Shown in pieces: positions 8,901 through 23,900 of a stretch of DNA of 64,000 bases. The notes beneath the pieces are model-generated. The model was given only the letters and a program-made list of their open reading frames with translations, searched no databases and was not told the DNA's origin. Source of the DNA: Choristoneura fumiferana (taxonomy: Eukaryota; Arthropoda; Insecta; Lepidoptera; Tortricidae); contig NC_133491.1 in NCBI RefSeq assembly GCF_025370935.1, positions 6,279,971 to 6,343,970 of the forward strand. Reading direction: 5' to 3'. The position numbers and the translations under genes were made by a program. How positions within the stretch are numbered: position 1 is the stretch's first letter; each line of letters opens with the position of its first letter.

Positions 8901-11900
8901 AAACTTTAAAAAAAGATACCTATATTATTATCAGACATTAACTAAAAATGACAATAATATGATTTACCTTGAAAAAATCAGGCATCCACATTGGCAAGAC
9001 AACGGCTTCTTCTAACAGCCTCTTGGCCTCTGAAAGGTCCGCTATGTCGTCCCATCGTATGTTGGGATTCTTTTGTACTATATCCCGCTCTGAAAATAAC
9101 AAACAAAACTAATTAAGTACGTCAATTAAAGTGCAATAGGATAAAACGTTGGTCACTTGGTCAGCGTCAGTCAGTACAAAACCACAGATCCCCAGATCTC
9201 TTCATGGTGCAAAGCTGAGAGTCCTGAAAGGCGACATTATAATTTGTAGTCAGTAAGTACATCTTTTAGACTGTATTTTTAGTGCTCAATAAACAGTTTA
9301 TATTCTTTTTTATTCTATATCAACTTAGGGTACGTCAGCGATGATACGTTAACAACTCTACAGAGGACAAATATTCTGCCTGCCCAAATTAAAATGCTCG
9401 ATTAAGAGTAAAGTGGTCGTGTGTAAGCAATCTGACCTAAGGGGTTCTGTGTCCTTCGTCATGGAGTAGTACTGTAGGACACGATTGGCTGCCTACATGA
9501 TGTGTATTCGAAAGAATATACTTCAATTTAAAAATATATGACATAACAGAGTTTGGGCAGTCGGTCCAAATCCAACTATCGACACATGTACATAAATGTA
9601 TTTGCTGAAGTTCAAATAAAATAACAGTTTTTGAAGTGTTCATTCTTTAAATAGGGCTTCTTAGAATTGTGGACCGTCCGTCCACAACAGTACCACGGTT
9701 CTTGAAGGAGTACCCATTTAAATAATTTGATTGAATCGCTCGTTACTTTGCGGAAGTCCATATCAATGAACTTATATCGATCACCCATAACCTTATGCAT
9801 ATATTTGCAACAAATGTACGTTAATGCCGCTCCTCCGCCACCACACTATACATCATTAAGCTGACAGTTTCGAACTCAACCAGAGTGCATCATCAGAGCA
9901 ACACAACCTCATTATGCTAATAATTCATGGTTTGTGTGATGTGTGTGCGTTTGTGTGTTGTTACAGTGTGAAGGCGGATGTAAGCTATCGTACGGTAGTG
10001 GATGTTCATTAGTAGTTCATTGATAAACCTATTTGACATATTCTTTTCATTTGACGGATAAATGTGATGCCGTCTCCGTCTATTCGAACAAAACAAACAC
10101 AGACTGCATCACATTTATCCGTCAAATAATATTAGTCAATGGATGGTGAAACAGGGGGTTAATATAAATATATGTTTTAATTGTAAGCACTGACCCAGCA
10201 TGTCGACCAGGTCCCCGTCGCAGGCGGCGGGCGGCTCGAACCGCCGCTCGTCCTCCTTGTGCTTTTCATCGTCCGTGTCGCCATTGTTGTTGTCGCGGTC
10301 CTGCTTGTCTTTTGTCGTCGGATGCTCCTTGCTGTTGCTTTCCTTTGCTTTTGCTGGATATTTAAAATTCTAGGGTCAATCAACTTTTAAGTGTGTGTTA
10401 TCCGTAACTCAGGAGACATCAGTGATACACTTTGTTAGAAATATGTTTGCTATTAGCATGCTTAGGAGATAGGCACGAAGGAATTGCCTTAAGGTCACAG
10501 CTCATTACAGCCACCCGGCACCCGACTAGCACCGCCTGGCCTGTAGCAGTTAGTATTCTTCATATGGATTTGTATGGGCATGCGCTCACTACATCAACTC
10601 CGTAGCGTCACCGGATCGCTTCAATTACGAGGTTGCCATGCACGGACGGCGAGTGGACCACTCGCTGCCCGCACGCTTGCGATGCGGCGCTTTCCGACCC
10701 CCCTTCATCCCCCCTACTCGGAAATTCGTGGACCGCGCGAGGTCCACTAGTCAACTCGCCGTCCGCGCGTGGATCACCTGTCGACAACGAGTGGATGCCG
10801 AAAGTAGAGGCGCTGCTTGTCGGGTGCCGGGTGGCTCTAATGAGCTGTAACCTTTAAAACTACCACAACTACTAACTTTTAGTGGATTTGTATGTACCCC
10901 ATATAATCATACTTATAAGTTATAATAAGTAGCTCAAGAGACGTTACCACGGCAACAAGAATAAGAACAAGAAGTGGTGTTGAAGTGGAAAATTCTGAGT
11001 TATTTTTGATAACTGAGAAGCACGAAACCAGCTACAATTATTATTCAGTACTTGGGCGACTGAGCTATGGCATAGCTACGTTTGGACTAAAACTCGAAAA
11101 TAAATAAATATATGTAAAAGAATTGCTCGTTCTAACATAGGGTACGAACGTCAACGTGCCATAAAGCTTTTTACTCGTTTACATTGTCAAAGGGCTTACC
11201 CAGCAATAGGACGTACTATCGAACCAACTGGATTGAGACCAGGGAACCTTTTCACAGAAAAATTCATAGCGGCATCGCATTGTTTGACCAGGGAAAATGG
11301 TTTAAAGGCGAGCCAAGAATGAAATGGTTTAAAGGTTAGTCAAGACATGCAGTGAGTAACATACCACTGTGAGTCTTGTTCCCGGCCAGTTTGGGGTTCC
11401 GTACGTCAGACGTCTTTCTCTGTGAGGTGGTCGGGTTCCGCGTGGGCGCCGGCTTCTTGTTGTTGGCTCGGGGGTTATTGCGGGCCGACCGTAATGTCGG
11501 CGGACCTCTGAAACAGCAATGTCGTTAGGCATTCCCGTTTTTTATACGTATCACTGCTGGATATTCCTCTTAAAATCAGAGGGCTCGGGCTATAGTTTCC
11601 ACTCGAGCCCGGTGCGGATAAAAAACTAAACACACGCGAGTGTTCTCACTATGTTTTCCTTCGCCGAAAAGCTCGTGGTTATCACATGTAATTGGAAGCT
11701 CACGTAAGTTAAAATTCAACCTACAAAAAATAGTAGTATTGACCACCACGTACCATCTCCATATACTTCAGTAGAATCTTTCGATTGACAAATCGGCTAA
11801 TATTTTTGTATAAGCGCCAATCTCGTAATCGAGAACAGCTCCATTAGGGCGACTATCACAATGAGGGGAGGTCTCATGTGACGTCGAAAAAAAGGACCAC

Positions 11901-14900
11901 CATACTTTTACGCCATACTTTTCATAGCGAGAGCAAAAATAACATAAAGCGTGTTGCTACCCGATTATTCGCAGTAGTTCCTTCGGTAGTACAAAAAAGG
12001 AGAAATTTTTTAGTGCGAATTTTTTTATTACGAGTAACCTGCTGTCGGGTTTGGAAAATGTTTTTCGCTGGTTTTGCGAGTATAATAATATGATGTATTG
12101 TTACTTAAAATCTGTATTGGGTACTGACTTGTGTTCGACGCTGGTGGGGGGCGGCCAGGCGTTGGGGTCTCGGTCGGGTGGCGGCGGCCAAATGTCTGGG
12201 TCCAGTTCGTGGGGCGCCGGGCCCCACATCGGGTCGCGCGTCGGAAGGTCGTCGTAATCTGCAATGAATCAGGAAACCATAAGGGCTAATGCTTTTTTTA
12301 TCCTGCTGCATTCTGCGTGGAACAATTACTGTTTCTACGTTGTGGCCACGTGTGGTCTTGCAGCTCAAGCGACGCTTTAGACTTAGTTTCATCTGTTTAT
12401 ATGCAAGAGGCAAGCAAAGCGAAGATATCGTTCGTATGGCACTCGGTTTACGTGAACAGCAGGCAAGCTTAAACTTGAGTCTGATGGTGTTTTTAACTCC
12501 CGATGCAAAAAGAGAGGTGTTATGAATTAGATCACAATGTGTGTGTGTCTGTCTTGGTATCATAGCTCCTAAACCAAAAGATCGATTTTTGCTGCGAATT
12601 GTTCTAATCAAAAGTTTGTTTAATCGAGATGGTTTGAGCTAAGTTTCATAAAAATTGGTTCAGTTGTTTTTGAGATAATGAATTTTGAAGTGACAATGTC
12701 GGGAGTTTTTCAGCTTTCCTAAGTTGGTTATATATTATACTCGTAATTATGTGTTAAAATGAATTATTATTTTTTGGAAGATTTTTATAAACAAATGTTA
12801 TAATTTTATAGCTTGTTATAGAAATAAATTAAAATGGAAACTTAAGCTTTGCTTGCATATTCGACTCTGAACGCGTAATTACTTTGTACATTTAATATGG
12901 TTTGATTCGATACCGAACAATACCGAGACCTCGTCAGAGCTGTCAGCTTCTGTTTTTTGCCTATACCTTAATGAAGGTACCTACTTATAAGTATACTTTA
13001 CATACAAGTTTATCACAACTCGCTCAACGCCACACAGCAACACTACAACACAGTATTCAAAAACAGCAACTCGTTCACGAGCGTTTAAAACTTCTCGAAG
13101 TCACTTCAGCTTCTAGTTATTGAATTTAGTTTTTGTAAAGCTAAGTTCTAGAATGTCCTTGAAACTAGGGTAGTAGTGAATCAGTAATTATCAAGCTGAC
13201 CTAACTTGGCAGACAGTTCGTTGACTTCTACAGGAAGTATAAGACACGTGTCAAACGAATGTCAATGTAACAAATTTTGTTACGCGGGAAATTAATTATT
13301 AAATTGGCTTGATTGTGTGAGGATCTTGAATTTGCTCAGTCACTTATCTAATTTTAAAGAAAATTAAGTAGGTACTGCTCGTACCTACTCAAATACCTAT
13401 CGTATCACAAGTTATAAAGTTTTATGAGTCACTGGAACTTGCACAGCTTCTGTTATTCATAGAATCGTAAAATTATGTATGCATGTTATCAGTCCTAAAG
13501 TCATAATTAACTTATCTATAAATTATTGATGCACTAGTACAAGGCTTCCCTTGTCAGATAAGTATGATAATAATAACGAAACTCATGTAAATACGTAGTC
13601 CTCACTACATGGAACAATTAAATTGACATCTACTTATCTATTGAATGAAACGTTATCAAACTCAGAGCTCAGCTCACAAATATAAAATTTCAGTATCAAT
13701 TTGAATACTGCACAGAATAATGTAAGGCGTCGCATCGGTCATCCAAAAAACGGGATACATAAAAAATAAACACATGAATTATTTAAGCATTTTAAAGCTT
13801 ACTAAAAGTGTGTCGGTTTGTAAATGTGTAGCAATCGGTACCAAAAGTAAACAAATATATTATAAACAACTTTTAACATCTGCGTCATTTTTTAATTATC
13901 AACAATTTCCGTACCAGGCTAAGTGCCTTTTTAGCTGATCACGATTTAATCATTAATATCTAACCAACCCGAAATACTTTTAAGTTTTTCAATTTAAATG
14001 ATTAGTTTTACACGACAGGTTCAAAAACCTCGATTACATTCTTCATCATATTTTTATTACAAGAAGAAGTTGGGGTCTATTATTGATCCCTGAGCGACCC
14101 GACTTTGAGTTCATGAGATCTTCACAGAATTTAACGCAATAAAGAGTTCGGAGTCCATCGGCCTTGGGCCTGCACCGTTCGGACACAACTACAGTTAATC
14201 TGGCCCCCTACAGACCGATTAGTTCTGCGTCGATGTTACGGTACTCGTAATAGCCAAAACAAAAGAACTATGAGGTCTGGTATAGTTCTTTTATCTCCGC
14301 GCCTAGCTCTTTAGAAAACAACTGTATAGCGAAGGCAGTAAGAGTGTTCCCGTTTGTTTCAATAATGTACATTTTAATGTTTTATGGATGACTTGCAACG
14401 TTTAACTGTAGATTGCGAATTTCGACGTCGTAAATTTATTCTAATCGTCCAGTCAATCCCGGTACGCTTTTAGTTCTGACGTTCTGAGAGAAGTACAAGG
14501 ATACGAAACAATCATACACATTGACCTAATAGTCTTGCATTTCAGATTCTATAAAAAACCAATGGATATTCTAAACGCTACATTGTTCCTAAATATGCTT
14601 CAAGAGCAAACTAATTCACAACACGTGTTTATTCACAAGGAAAATTACATTTTCATTATTTCAGCAATCGCGGTTGACCCCAGTACTTTCCGTTCCTTCA
14701 CGCTTATAAAATGCAGAACTACCACAACAAACTGGCAAATATTTGACATCCGCTAATGGGCCGTTACCCCGAATGACAAGCGTGAGACAGCTCTAATTTG
14801 GCATCATTTATTTCACCTAAACATTTTCTCACACTATGACAAAAGGCCGTAAAAATTGTATAGACTCTGATATTAATTACGTATGACTTTAAAAAAAATT

Positions 14901-17900
14901 TCGTTTGTGTGGTTTAAAACCGCCGCTTAACAACATAGTTTGAATCGAATACTGAGAGAGAAATAACAATACATTAACCTGATACTACATAGAAGGCACA
15001 AACATTAATTTGGAATTGGCAGATCACGGGGCAAGTTCGATGGGAGATCCCCTTAAACATTTTCAGGATTAAAAAAACATATATTTTGTCATTTTTCCAG
15101 TCTTTTCATCTTGAATCAAAAATTCTCTTTACAGGAATGATCAGTAAAGCTAACGCAACCATTTGCAGAAATATTCCAGATCTATTAGAAATCATACAAT
15201 TTTGACGCTAGACTAATGTATTTCAATACAGAAATATAAATATTTAGATAGTTAATGGGGGAATTACAATATTCAAGACACCAATTGACGTTGTTTTGTT
15301 TACATTTAGTTAAATACATATCCAAACCAAGTATAACATCAGGTGACTTGATTCATTAATCGTGAAAATATGAAATGAATAAAATCCCGAAAACAGTGGC
15401 GGAGCGGAATGAGAATGACGGTCCATTTATGTGCCACTGCAGGGCTACTACGAAACTCGAAGTTCGTATCGTGCCGTCACTCTCGCTCTCGTATTAAATA
15501 GTATAAGTGTCAGAGGGACTGCACGACACGAACTTCGAGTTTCGAGTTTCGTAGTGCCCTGCTGGAACCAGCTGCATGTGTTGCCCACTTAGTATAGATG
15601 TAGTGTAATGTTATTGTTCTTAATTTTTATGTGTATGATCCGAGTTGATCGAAATAAATAAATTTATTATTATTATTATTAAAATAGGTATTCGTTTTGT
15701 AATAGTTTTTTGTCAAAGCACAGTAATTCCGCTTAAATGTTCCTTTCAGATCTTGTATCAAACAACAATAAAACAGGAAGTCAGTTATTTTATAGCCCAG
15801 TCAAATAATTCTAGTTTTCCGAAACTAGGCGAGTGAAAGGCAACAGCTTGACTAAAAGCTGTGACAAATACGGCTTTAATAACTGATCCGATTGTTCTGA
15901 TAATGCTTGGGAGTTTCTCGACCGGTCTGCGGCCGGCGAAAGGTACGTAATAAATAGCGTGTTGCATTGTTAGCGAATTGCTTTACATACACCAATTGTG
16001 ATCAAATAAAGGGGAAATGTAGTGTTTTGGTTTATGTCGAAACTCCATGAATGGAGGCTAAGGCCAAATGTGACTAAGTGATTGCTTGCATATGCATGCA
16101 CCAGCTCGGAAATGTCTCAATTTCGCATCTTAAAATGGTGCGATACTTAAGATACAATGGCACTGTAAATAAAAAATAACAAGTTTAACAGTTACTAACT
16201 GAACATGTGAATGTAATGTACATTTAGTAAACGAGGAACGAGCGAGTAGAAATGTGTTAAGAGTCGCGTGAAATAATGACATAGTAGAAGCATCAGGTCA
16301 AGGCTTAAAATGATTATTGAACCGGGTTCGGTTTGTCTGTACAGTAGAATTAGGATGGTCTTCATGCTTTTAAGCTAAGTAAGCACCCATACCTAAGCAA
16401 TGTGGATGGATACTTATAGCATTTGCTTTGACTAATTCCTCCAAATAGAAATCACGTCATTATCATCCATCCCATCATTTAGGAGTTATACTCTTATCGG
16501 TGTGGTAGTTGTCAATGTTGTCATTTAATTTTATTCCTTTCTTTCTCTAAGCTTGGCTTTCTCTAAAATTGGGAACTTCACGTACTTGGTAATACATCTC
16601 ATGCTTTTTCCATAATTGAGTGAAATGTCAAAAATAGATGGCAATATGAAGAAGTTTTTTTTTTTCGAAAACGATATAAGAACAGATTCAACAAAATTCG
16701 ATACAATTAAAACGTAGCCAAGCCAAGCGTAGTGCCGTAGCAACAACAGTTTTTACGAACAACATGGATCATTTAATAACGATTATAATGCAAATTGGAA
16801 AGTCGATTTCATCTGTCCGTCATGCTCGATTACCTCGCAACTCGTTTGAGAGGAGCTTATGGCAACAAAATTGAAAGTGACATAAACGCATATTGCATAA
16901 GGCTTTTATTAGCATAGATAATTTGGATTTTAAGCTTCATAAGTGGTCTCAATTACGAAACTATCGGGTTTGATGACTTTTGTAGTAGAATATTTGTTAA
17001 TATTTAGAACTAGCCGTTACCCGCGACTCAGTCCGCGCAGAATTCGTTTAACGCTATCCCGCTATAACCATGCAATTTTGGGGGATAAGAACTATCCTAT
17101 GTGTCAGTTGTCAATGTCATGCACATGTCATGCTTGTGTTGGTAGCGCTGACTTTAAACGGTCGCGTTCACGATAGATACAGAAGACCAGCGCTAGCTCC
17201 TGAGCCGGCATTATGCTGAGGTGGGTCCGTTTCGTGAATGGTAACTGCTTTCCTTGTCTGTGTTATTTATTTATGTAATCGTTCAAGTTTCTTTGTTACT
17301 TTTCCGAATAAATGTATTTTCTTTCTTTCTTTTTTTTTCTTTGACCTTCTCCGGGACTCAAACTATCTGTATATCGAAATTCATCCAAATCGGTTCAGTG
17401 GTTTAGACGTGATGAAGTAACAAACAAACAAACATTCTTACAAACTTTCGCATTTATAATATTAGTAGGATTTCAATAACTGCAATTTTCTGTTTCGTCC
17501 TTTATAATTCCAATTATGAAGCTGTTATTGTTATACAAAAATATTAATTTGATGATATAACTTTTTCAAGATCATTTGGATTCCTCCTAACAGTCAGAGC
17601 GAGCTGTTCAAAATGTAATTAGTTTAGTTCATAGACTGATTTTAAAAATAACAAATACCAAAATACATAGCTTTATACTTTATACGCATTTCAAGATATA
17701 TAAGCATATCCTTTTGGGCAGTTGGTGGATAAGTATTAAACCAGCTTTGACTTACAAAATCTTAACATAAAGATACAGATAAGTCTGTGGGCACGCTAAG
17801 GTGCCCGAATTGTAATCGGGGCCTTAAAAAAAACTTGACTAGCCAATACATTTTAAGGTTTGTAATTATGATTAGCAGATTCGACAATACAACACCAAGT

Positions 17901-20900
17901 CCTTTCAATTCTAATCTTTCTGCCATATCTTTGTTGCGTCGATACGCCTGTCAGCGGTGGCTTGCTGCTATTGACTGATTTTATTATTTGACTGATTTTA
18001 TTATTAGACAGCTTTGTTACATTGCACAATTCTGATGGTAGATGCCTAAGCTGTCTCCAGGATTCGTCCTTGGGACAAAACAAATAGACTAATGTAATGA
18101 TGGACTAGAGACAGACAGGATATGGATAATGATAACGAAAACACGAATCGCACCATATTATGAAGCGTAAGAAGCTAAGAAGCAAGGGACTGAAAAGTAC
18201 CAACGCTGAATCGATGTTTAGGTTTAGAGCATCTAATATCGGACCTTTTTTCCAATACCGGTATTTTTTCGATACCGAAAATTCAAATACCGGTTTTCCG
18301 GTATTTCGATATTTTTTCGATATTCGTATTATTAAAGTAAAATAAATGATTTTTCCGCAACAAAACTTTCCGATACCGACAATCTTATGTAGCTAAGATT
18401 ATTTCAAATATGTCTTAAACTTTATTCGTGTTAAAGGCTTAAAATCAAAAATGTATCACTCCGATTAACTAATGTTTATTGATTCGGTCGAAACGTTGGC
18501 GGTGCTTGAGGCTCTCCAGCGATGCCGTATTGACTATCGGTATATCGAAGTGTTGAAGTGTCTGTATTAAATCGCTACTATGTCAGTCCGACCGAGTAGA
18601 TACAGGAACAGCCTTCGAAGGCGATGCCCTTGAAAGAGGCGTAAGCCAGGGAGATGGCATATCTCCGAAACTGCAGGGCCGAGACGTGGTGATTTACTAT
18701 AAATAGGCCATATATTTAAATAGGCTCAGAGTTGCTCAGAGAACTATGGAAAGAGCTATGCTTGGGGTTTCTCTACGGGATCGAATCAGAAATGCGGATT
18801 CACGTAGAAGAACAAGGTTCACCGACATACAGTACACTGCTGTACTGAGTACAGGGTCCTCTTTCACTATTAGAGGCCCTGGGCACAACATGCTGCATTC
18901 GGTAAGCCTGATTTTCAGGCGAGAGTAGAGTAGCTAGGTTATCGTTTGGTAATGGAGGAGAGACTAGGGGGCCCCAAACCATCGCGGGGCCCTGGGCGCT
19001 TGCCCAGTGTGCCCAGTGGGGAAGAAGGGCCTGCCGACATAGCCAAGCGAATTAGCTCTTTGAAGTGGTAATAGAGGACGTATAGTACGGAGAAAAGATG
19101 TCCGTGGGGCCGAAAGATTCTCGATGTAGAACTGCGGATCGGCAAGCGCAGCGTAGGACGTCCACCAACGAGATGGACGGATGACCTGGTTAAAGTCGCA
19201 GGTTCACGGTAGATAGGTATGAACACACTACTAAAACGCGACGCCATGCTACGCCACCTGACCCTTGTCAGTAGTACTAATAAATCACATGCATTTACTA
19301 TATGGCCAGGTCAGGTGCAGATATTAAGACACGGCATGTGATGACACGCGGTTTTGTCATAGGTATCAAGGTATCGTTGGTAATCTTTATAAATCGTAGA
19401 TCCTAATTTAATTTATTTTAAATAATACTATTAATAAAATAAGTAATTAATTTGTGACTTTTTGAGTGTGTTGAGAGTGCAATACTCTATTAAAAAACCA
19501 AATAAATATTATTTAGAGATTAATATCGAAAATATCGAAATACCGGTTTTATACGATTTCAATATCGGTTGTGTTAATATCGGAATTTTGGTCCGATATT
19601 CCGGTTTTTCGATATTATCGAATACCGGTATTCATGCTCTATTTAGGTTTACTGAGCGAGTTCAAGAATACAGGGAGGGACGTTCGCTGCAGAATATCTC
19701 ATCTCTCCGTTACTTCACAAAGATAAGTTTTAAAAATGTCCGCTCTGCAGCCCTAGTCAACTAGAATAGGCAGATGATAAACCTTTCCCTTCCTGTCCCG
19801 CCATTGTTACAGCATGACATAATGGCACCCATTATCGCGTGTCGGAGTCCAATCGAAGGTTAAAGTCGATTAACATTTCGACTTAGGGCCGATGACGTCC
19901 GTACGATGTTTAAGGCATTGGCTTAATTGGTTTTGTCTATAATTTTGTTCTGTCCGATATTTTGATTCTGATTTGTGGAAGGTCGGGTTCACTGCCAATA
20001 TTTTTAAACAGTTCTAAGCTTTGTGGTTCTTAATTAGTTATGTATCTTTGGAAGCGTTTACTAATATTTTGCATAAAATCGAATCTCATAATTTCGTTTC
20101 TCATAACAGCCTTGAGCAGAATCATCATATCACCGATTTTTTTTTTCATAATATCACTATCATGTCTCATAATTTTGTGAAGCAGAATATTAACATCACA
20201 TAATATCGATGAGAATAATATTTATATGTTCGAATAGTTGCTACGCAGAAAGACATATCTCATAATATTATGCAAAAAGATAATAAACAGCAGAATAAAA
20301 TTTTACTAAACATTTCTTGCAAGTAAACTACTTGTAGTTCTATATTAACCTAGCCTTTATTGGCAGCAGTAAGATTCTGGCGCTTCGCCGGCCGCTGCCG
20401 CGGCACGCTCGCTTCGCTCACTCGGCTCGCGCGCTGTTGTGGTCGCAGTTCTGACCTAACCCAACCTACTATGTAGCTGCTGTTCTGTTCTGGCGCTTTG
20501 CCTGCTGCTGTTACAGCACGCTTACTTTGCTGGCATTACAATACAATACAACTTTAACCCTTTACTTTAACCCATTCTTATGGTAGCTGTTAGTTCCTTT
20601 AACTATGTCATTACGCCATGTTAAAGTAAGAGCTATTTAAAATTCCATGAAAATACAATAGTCCAAACAAGTATTTTGCTATGCCATTATGCCATATAAA
20701 AATCGGCGATACTAATGTTCTGCGATTTAATATTCTGCAGAAGTATATTCGGCAATAAGAGTGTTCTGCTATTTAATATTCTGAGAAATGACTATTATTC
20801 GAACTGATAATTATGCAAAGTTATGATTATGCAAAAGTATCATTCGGCAAAAAAAAAATGAGATACCTGTTATGCGAAGTGTATTTCGGAGAATCGAAAT

Positions 20901-23900
20901 TATGCAAGATAAAGGGAACCCCTTTAGAAGACATTCGAATTCAATTTTTTAGTGTCAATTTCCTTTTATAAATCACTTTACTGGCACGTCGTTGTTTACG
21001 AGTGTTTCCGATATAATTATATTATTTCTGTAATAAGTATGCGTACAAGCCAACAGTGGTGGTCTGACAAACTGACAATCCATATGCATTTCAGTCAATG
21101 CACGAACACGACCACAGCTTGCGTCTTGCATTTATTTCATTGACATTTATAATCATGATGCTCGCTCGATAATGTGTTAGGAAACTTGCGTCGTTCTTTA
21201 ACTTACTTTGATGAATTCAACGATATTATTTTATGTACCAACGATTTACGGTACAACTTCATATTGGGCTGCGTTGATTTTCATATATTACTAGCTGGTA
21301 CCCGCGGCTTCGCCCCCGGAGTAGTTTTTTTTAAATCTAAATCTTCTATTATAACAACCTTCTCCTGACAATAGCAAACACAACAAATCGGTCCAGCCGT
21401 TCACGCGTGATGCCGTGACCAAGGGAAATAAGGATTAATTTTTATATCTAAATTAAAAAAGGAAGATTATAAGATATTGACCCTCTTCTTAATGAGATAT
21501 TAACACGAAACCTATGTGCTGCAGTTCTGACGACAATACAATAAATAACATGGTTGGTACCATCGAGCTGATCTGATAATGGAGCCGGAAACTTGGCACT
21601 GGAGCTCAAAGAGAGATTAACGTAACGTGGCCATATATGGAATTGTTAGAATCATCTTAAGATGTACTTTGACTAAGAGCTGTATCCACGATCTGATGAT
21701 GGCGCAGTCACTTCAGGCAAGTTCCATTAAAGCGTGTGTTTATAATCATTTTAATGAACGCAGTCAAACTGTTTTCGGTCGTTAAACTGAAGATGAGCCT
21801 ACTGATTGTTGGTTTTCTTTACTACCTGTTGTGTGTTGTCTAAGCTAGATCTAATGCATTATGCCAAGGACCGAAGGTTGCGTTGCGTGCTTACGAGGTT
21901 GTTAGTTATTTATTGCACATCTATGAAAACTAAATGTAAAAACATTATCGAGTTTTGACATCATTGTATAAGAGCTACGAATGCAAAATGTTACAGGCGT
22001 CATCTTAAACTGACTCTACCATACTAATAATAAGTTAATGACGTGGGACAATAATTGACCCAGGCAGTCTCAAAACAATCAGAGCTTCAGTTATGGGTAA
22101 TATGGACAGCGCATGTGTTAAAGAAAATACACATAAATTAATGCATGTACATCCTTACTTCAATCACTCAAGTACAAACATTCGTACTTATTCATCCCAC
22201 ACAGAGCATCCACCACAGAGCAAGCAAAGATTCAAGTCTAAATTAATCGATTGGCTACAATATAAATGTTTTTACAGTGTAAAAGAATACTTGGCAAATC
22301 ACGGGTGATGTTTATTTTAGGTAATTTTATTTGACTTAATGTGTTTATGGCATGTGTATTTCATTTGTGAACGACTATTAGTGGACATTAGACCTGTATA
22401 AACGAATAATATTTTTTAACGATAATTATTATAATTTTAAAATGTAATGTGTTAATAATTTGCACGCCTGCATGCAGGCTGGATACAATGGACAAGAAGA
22501 CTGTAACACCATTTATACTGTATTCTAGCAAATAAACGATTCTGATTCCCACAGCAGTGTCGTCTGCCTTACCGGGATTCGAATCCGTAGCCTGTAGCTT
22601 CATAGGTTAGAATAGTATTATTAAACACTGAGCCATTGGGCTGGCTACGGTACTAATTATTTAATAATGCAAAATGAACTGACCGACACAGTAGACGGTT
22701 TGTTTCATCTAAACAGGCAGACTAAATTAAAATACAAGTGGTTTTTAATTTAATTGACGTTAAAAAAATAATTTATCAGCAACGTACCGACAGCTAGCAC
22801 AAAGCAAAACAAAACACTTTACTACTGACGGGCGGGTGATGTTATTGTATTATCCATAGATTTTCAAGTTTAATTTGAATGCTTATTTTCTCCTACTATC
22901 AGAACTTTGTCGTTGGAACTATTAGATATTTTAATTATAAAGGTATAGTCTAATAATTACAATTTCAACGTATTGTTTCTGTTAAAAGCACCTCCCAGTG
23001 TGTATTTATTGTAATATAACTATCAGATGATTATTTATATTTTACAAACATGGTTCCAGAAGCCTCAACCTAAGAAACTACATATATGTATTCTTCAGGG
23101 ACGGTAAATAAGGACTGGATTCGCAAACAGCACTTCACTTCTCCAAGTACCAAACTCAACATCAAGCAAACTTTCAACATTTAAACAAGTTATTTCGAAA
23201 CGCTCGGACTTTAGCGTAGGAGGAAGTTAATTAATCTTCGGTTAGTGTAACCAAGGACATAAATAAGACTGCATTAACATAACGCTTTGCATCAAACGCT
23301 GTACCACTTGAACTGACTGTTAAGGAACTATTAGCAAGTCGGAATCGTGTACGGATAATTAGGTGTAGCCGATTCAATTTCCATAAGAACCGCAGCCCAC
23401 CGAGAAAACCGGAAATTAATTTTCATTGAGGTTTTCAACCACTTTGTGTACGACCGGCTTTCTTTCATGGGTTAACAAACACGATGCAGATTTTTTTCTG
23501 AATACACACAAGAAAATGTTAAGTTAAGGTCTATTGGATTCGGCTTAAAACTTGACTTGGTTTAAAATTGGCGAGTTTGTCTTTCAAAAACTTCAGACTA
23601 ATGTCTACTACGTAATACGTAGCGTGGCGCCTTAACAACTCGATTCCCTCGATTGTCTAACTTTTTTACGCGACCTCAGTGATGATAAGTATGGAAAAGG
23701 TCAAAAACCGGGTGGAATCTTTTAATAATCAATTTCACTATGATTTCCTTGACAAAAGTATGAGATGTCAACATGACATTAGTAGCACGAAGGTTCCACC
23801 CTGGATCAAATCATGATTCAATTTGTTCGACTGTACATTGACTGCGAGGTATCCTGAGACGTGGCTGAGTTATGTCCATTATTCCACTACTGCGAGAGGA

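Noticed and set aside
9160..10014. Open frames in katanin intron 5
   Set aside because: They have no splice-compatible phase with the flanking exons, which already join in frame, and no recognisable domain.
10633..10857. Two overlapping 70-74-codon open frames
   Set aside because: They lie wholly within the GC-rich inverted-repeat element at 10491-10855 and have no protein-like features.
12105..12611. A 168-codon minus-strand open frame
   Set aside because: It overlaps katanin exon 3 in a wrong frame; the conserved PDIWPPPPDRDPNAWPPP reading is in another frame with proper splice sites.
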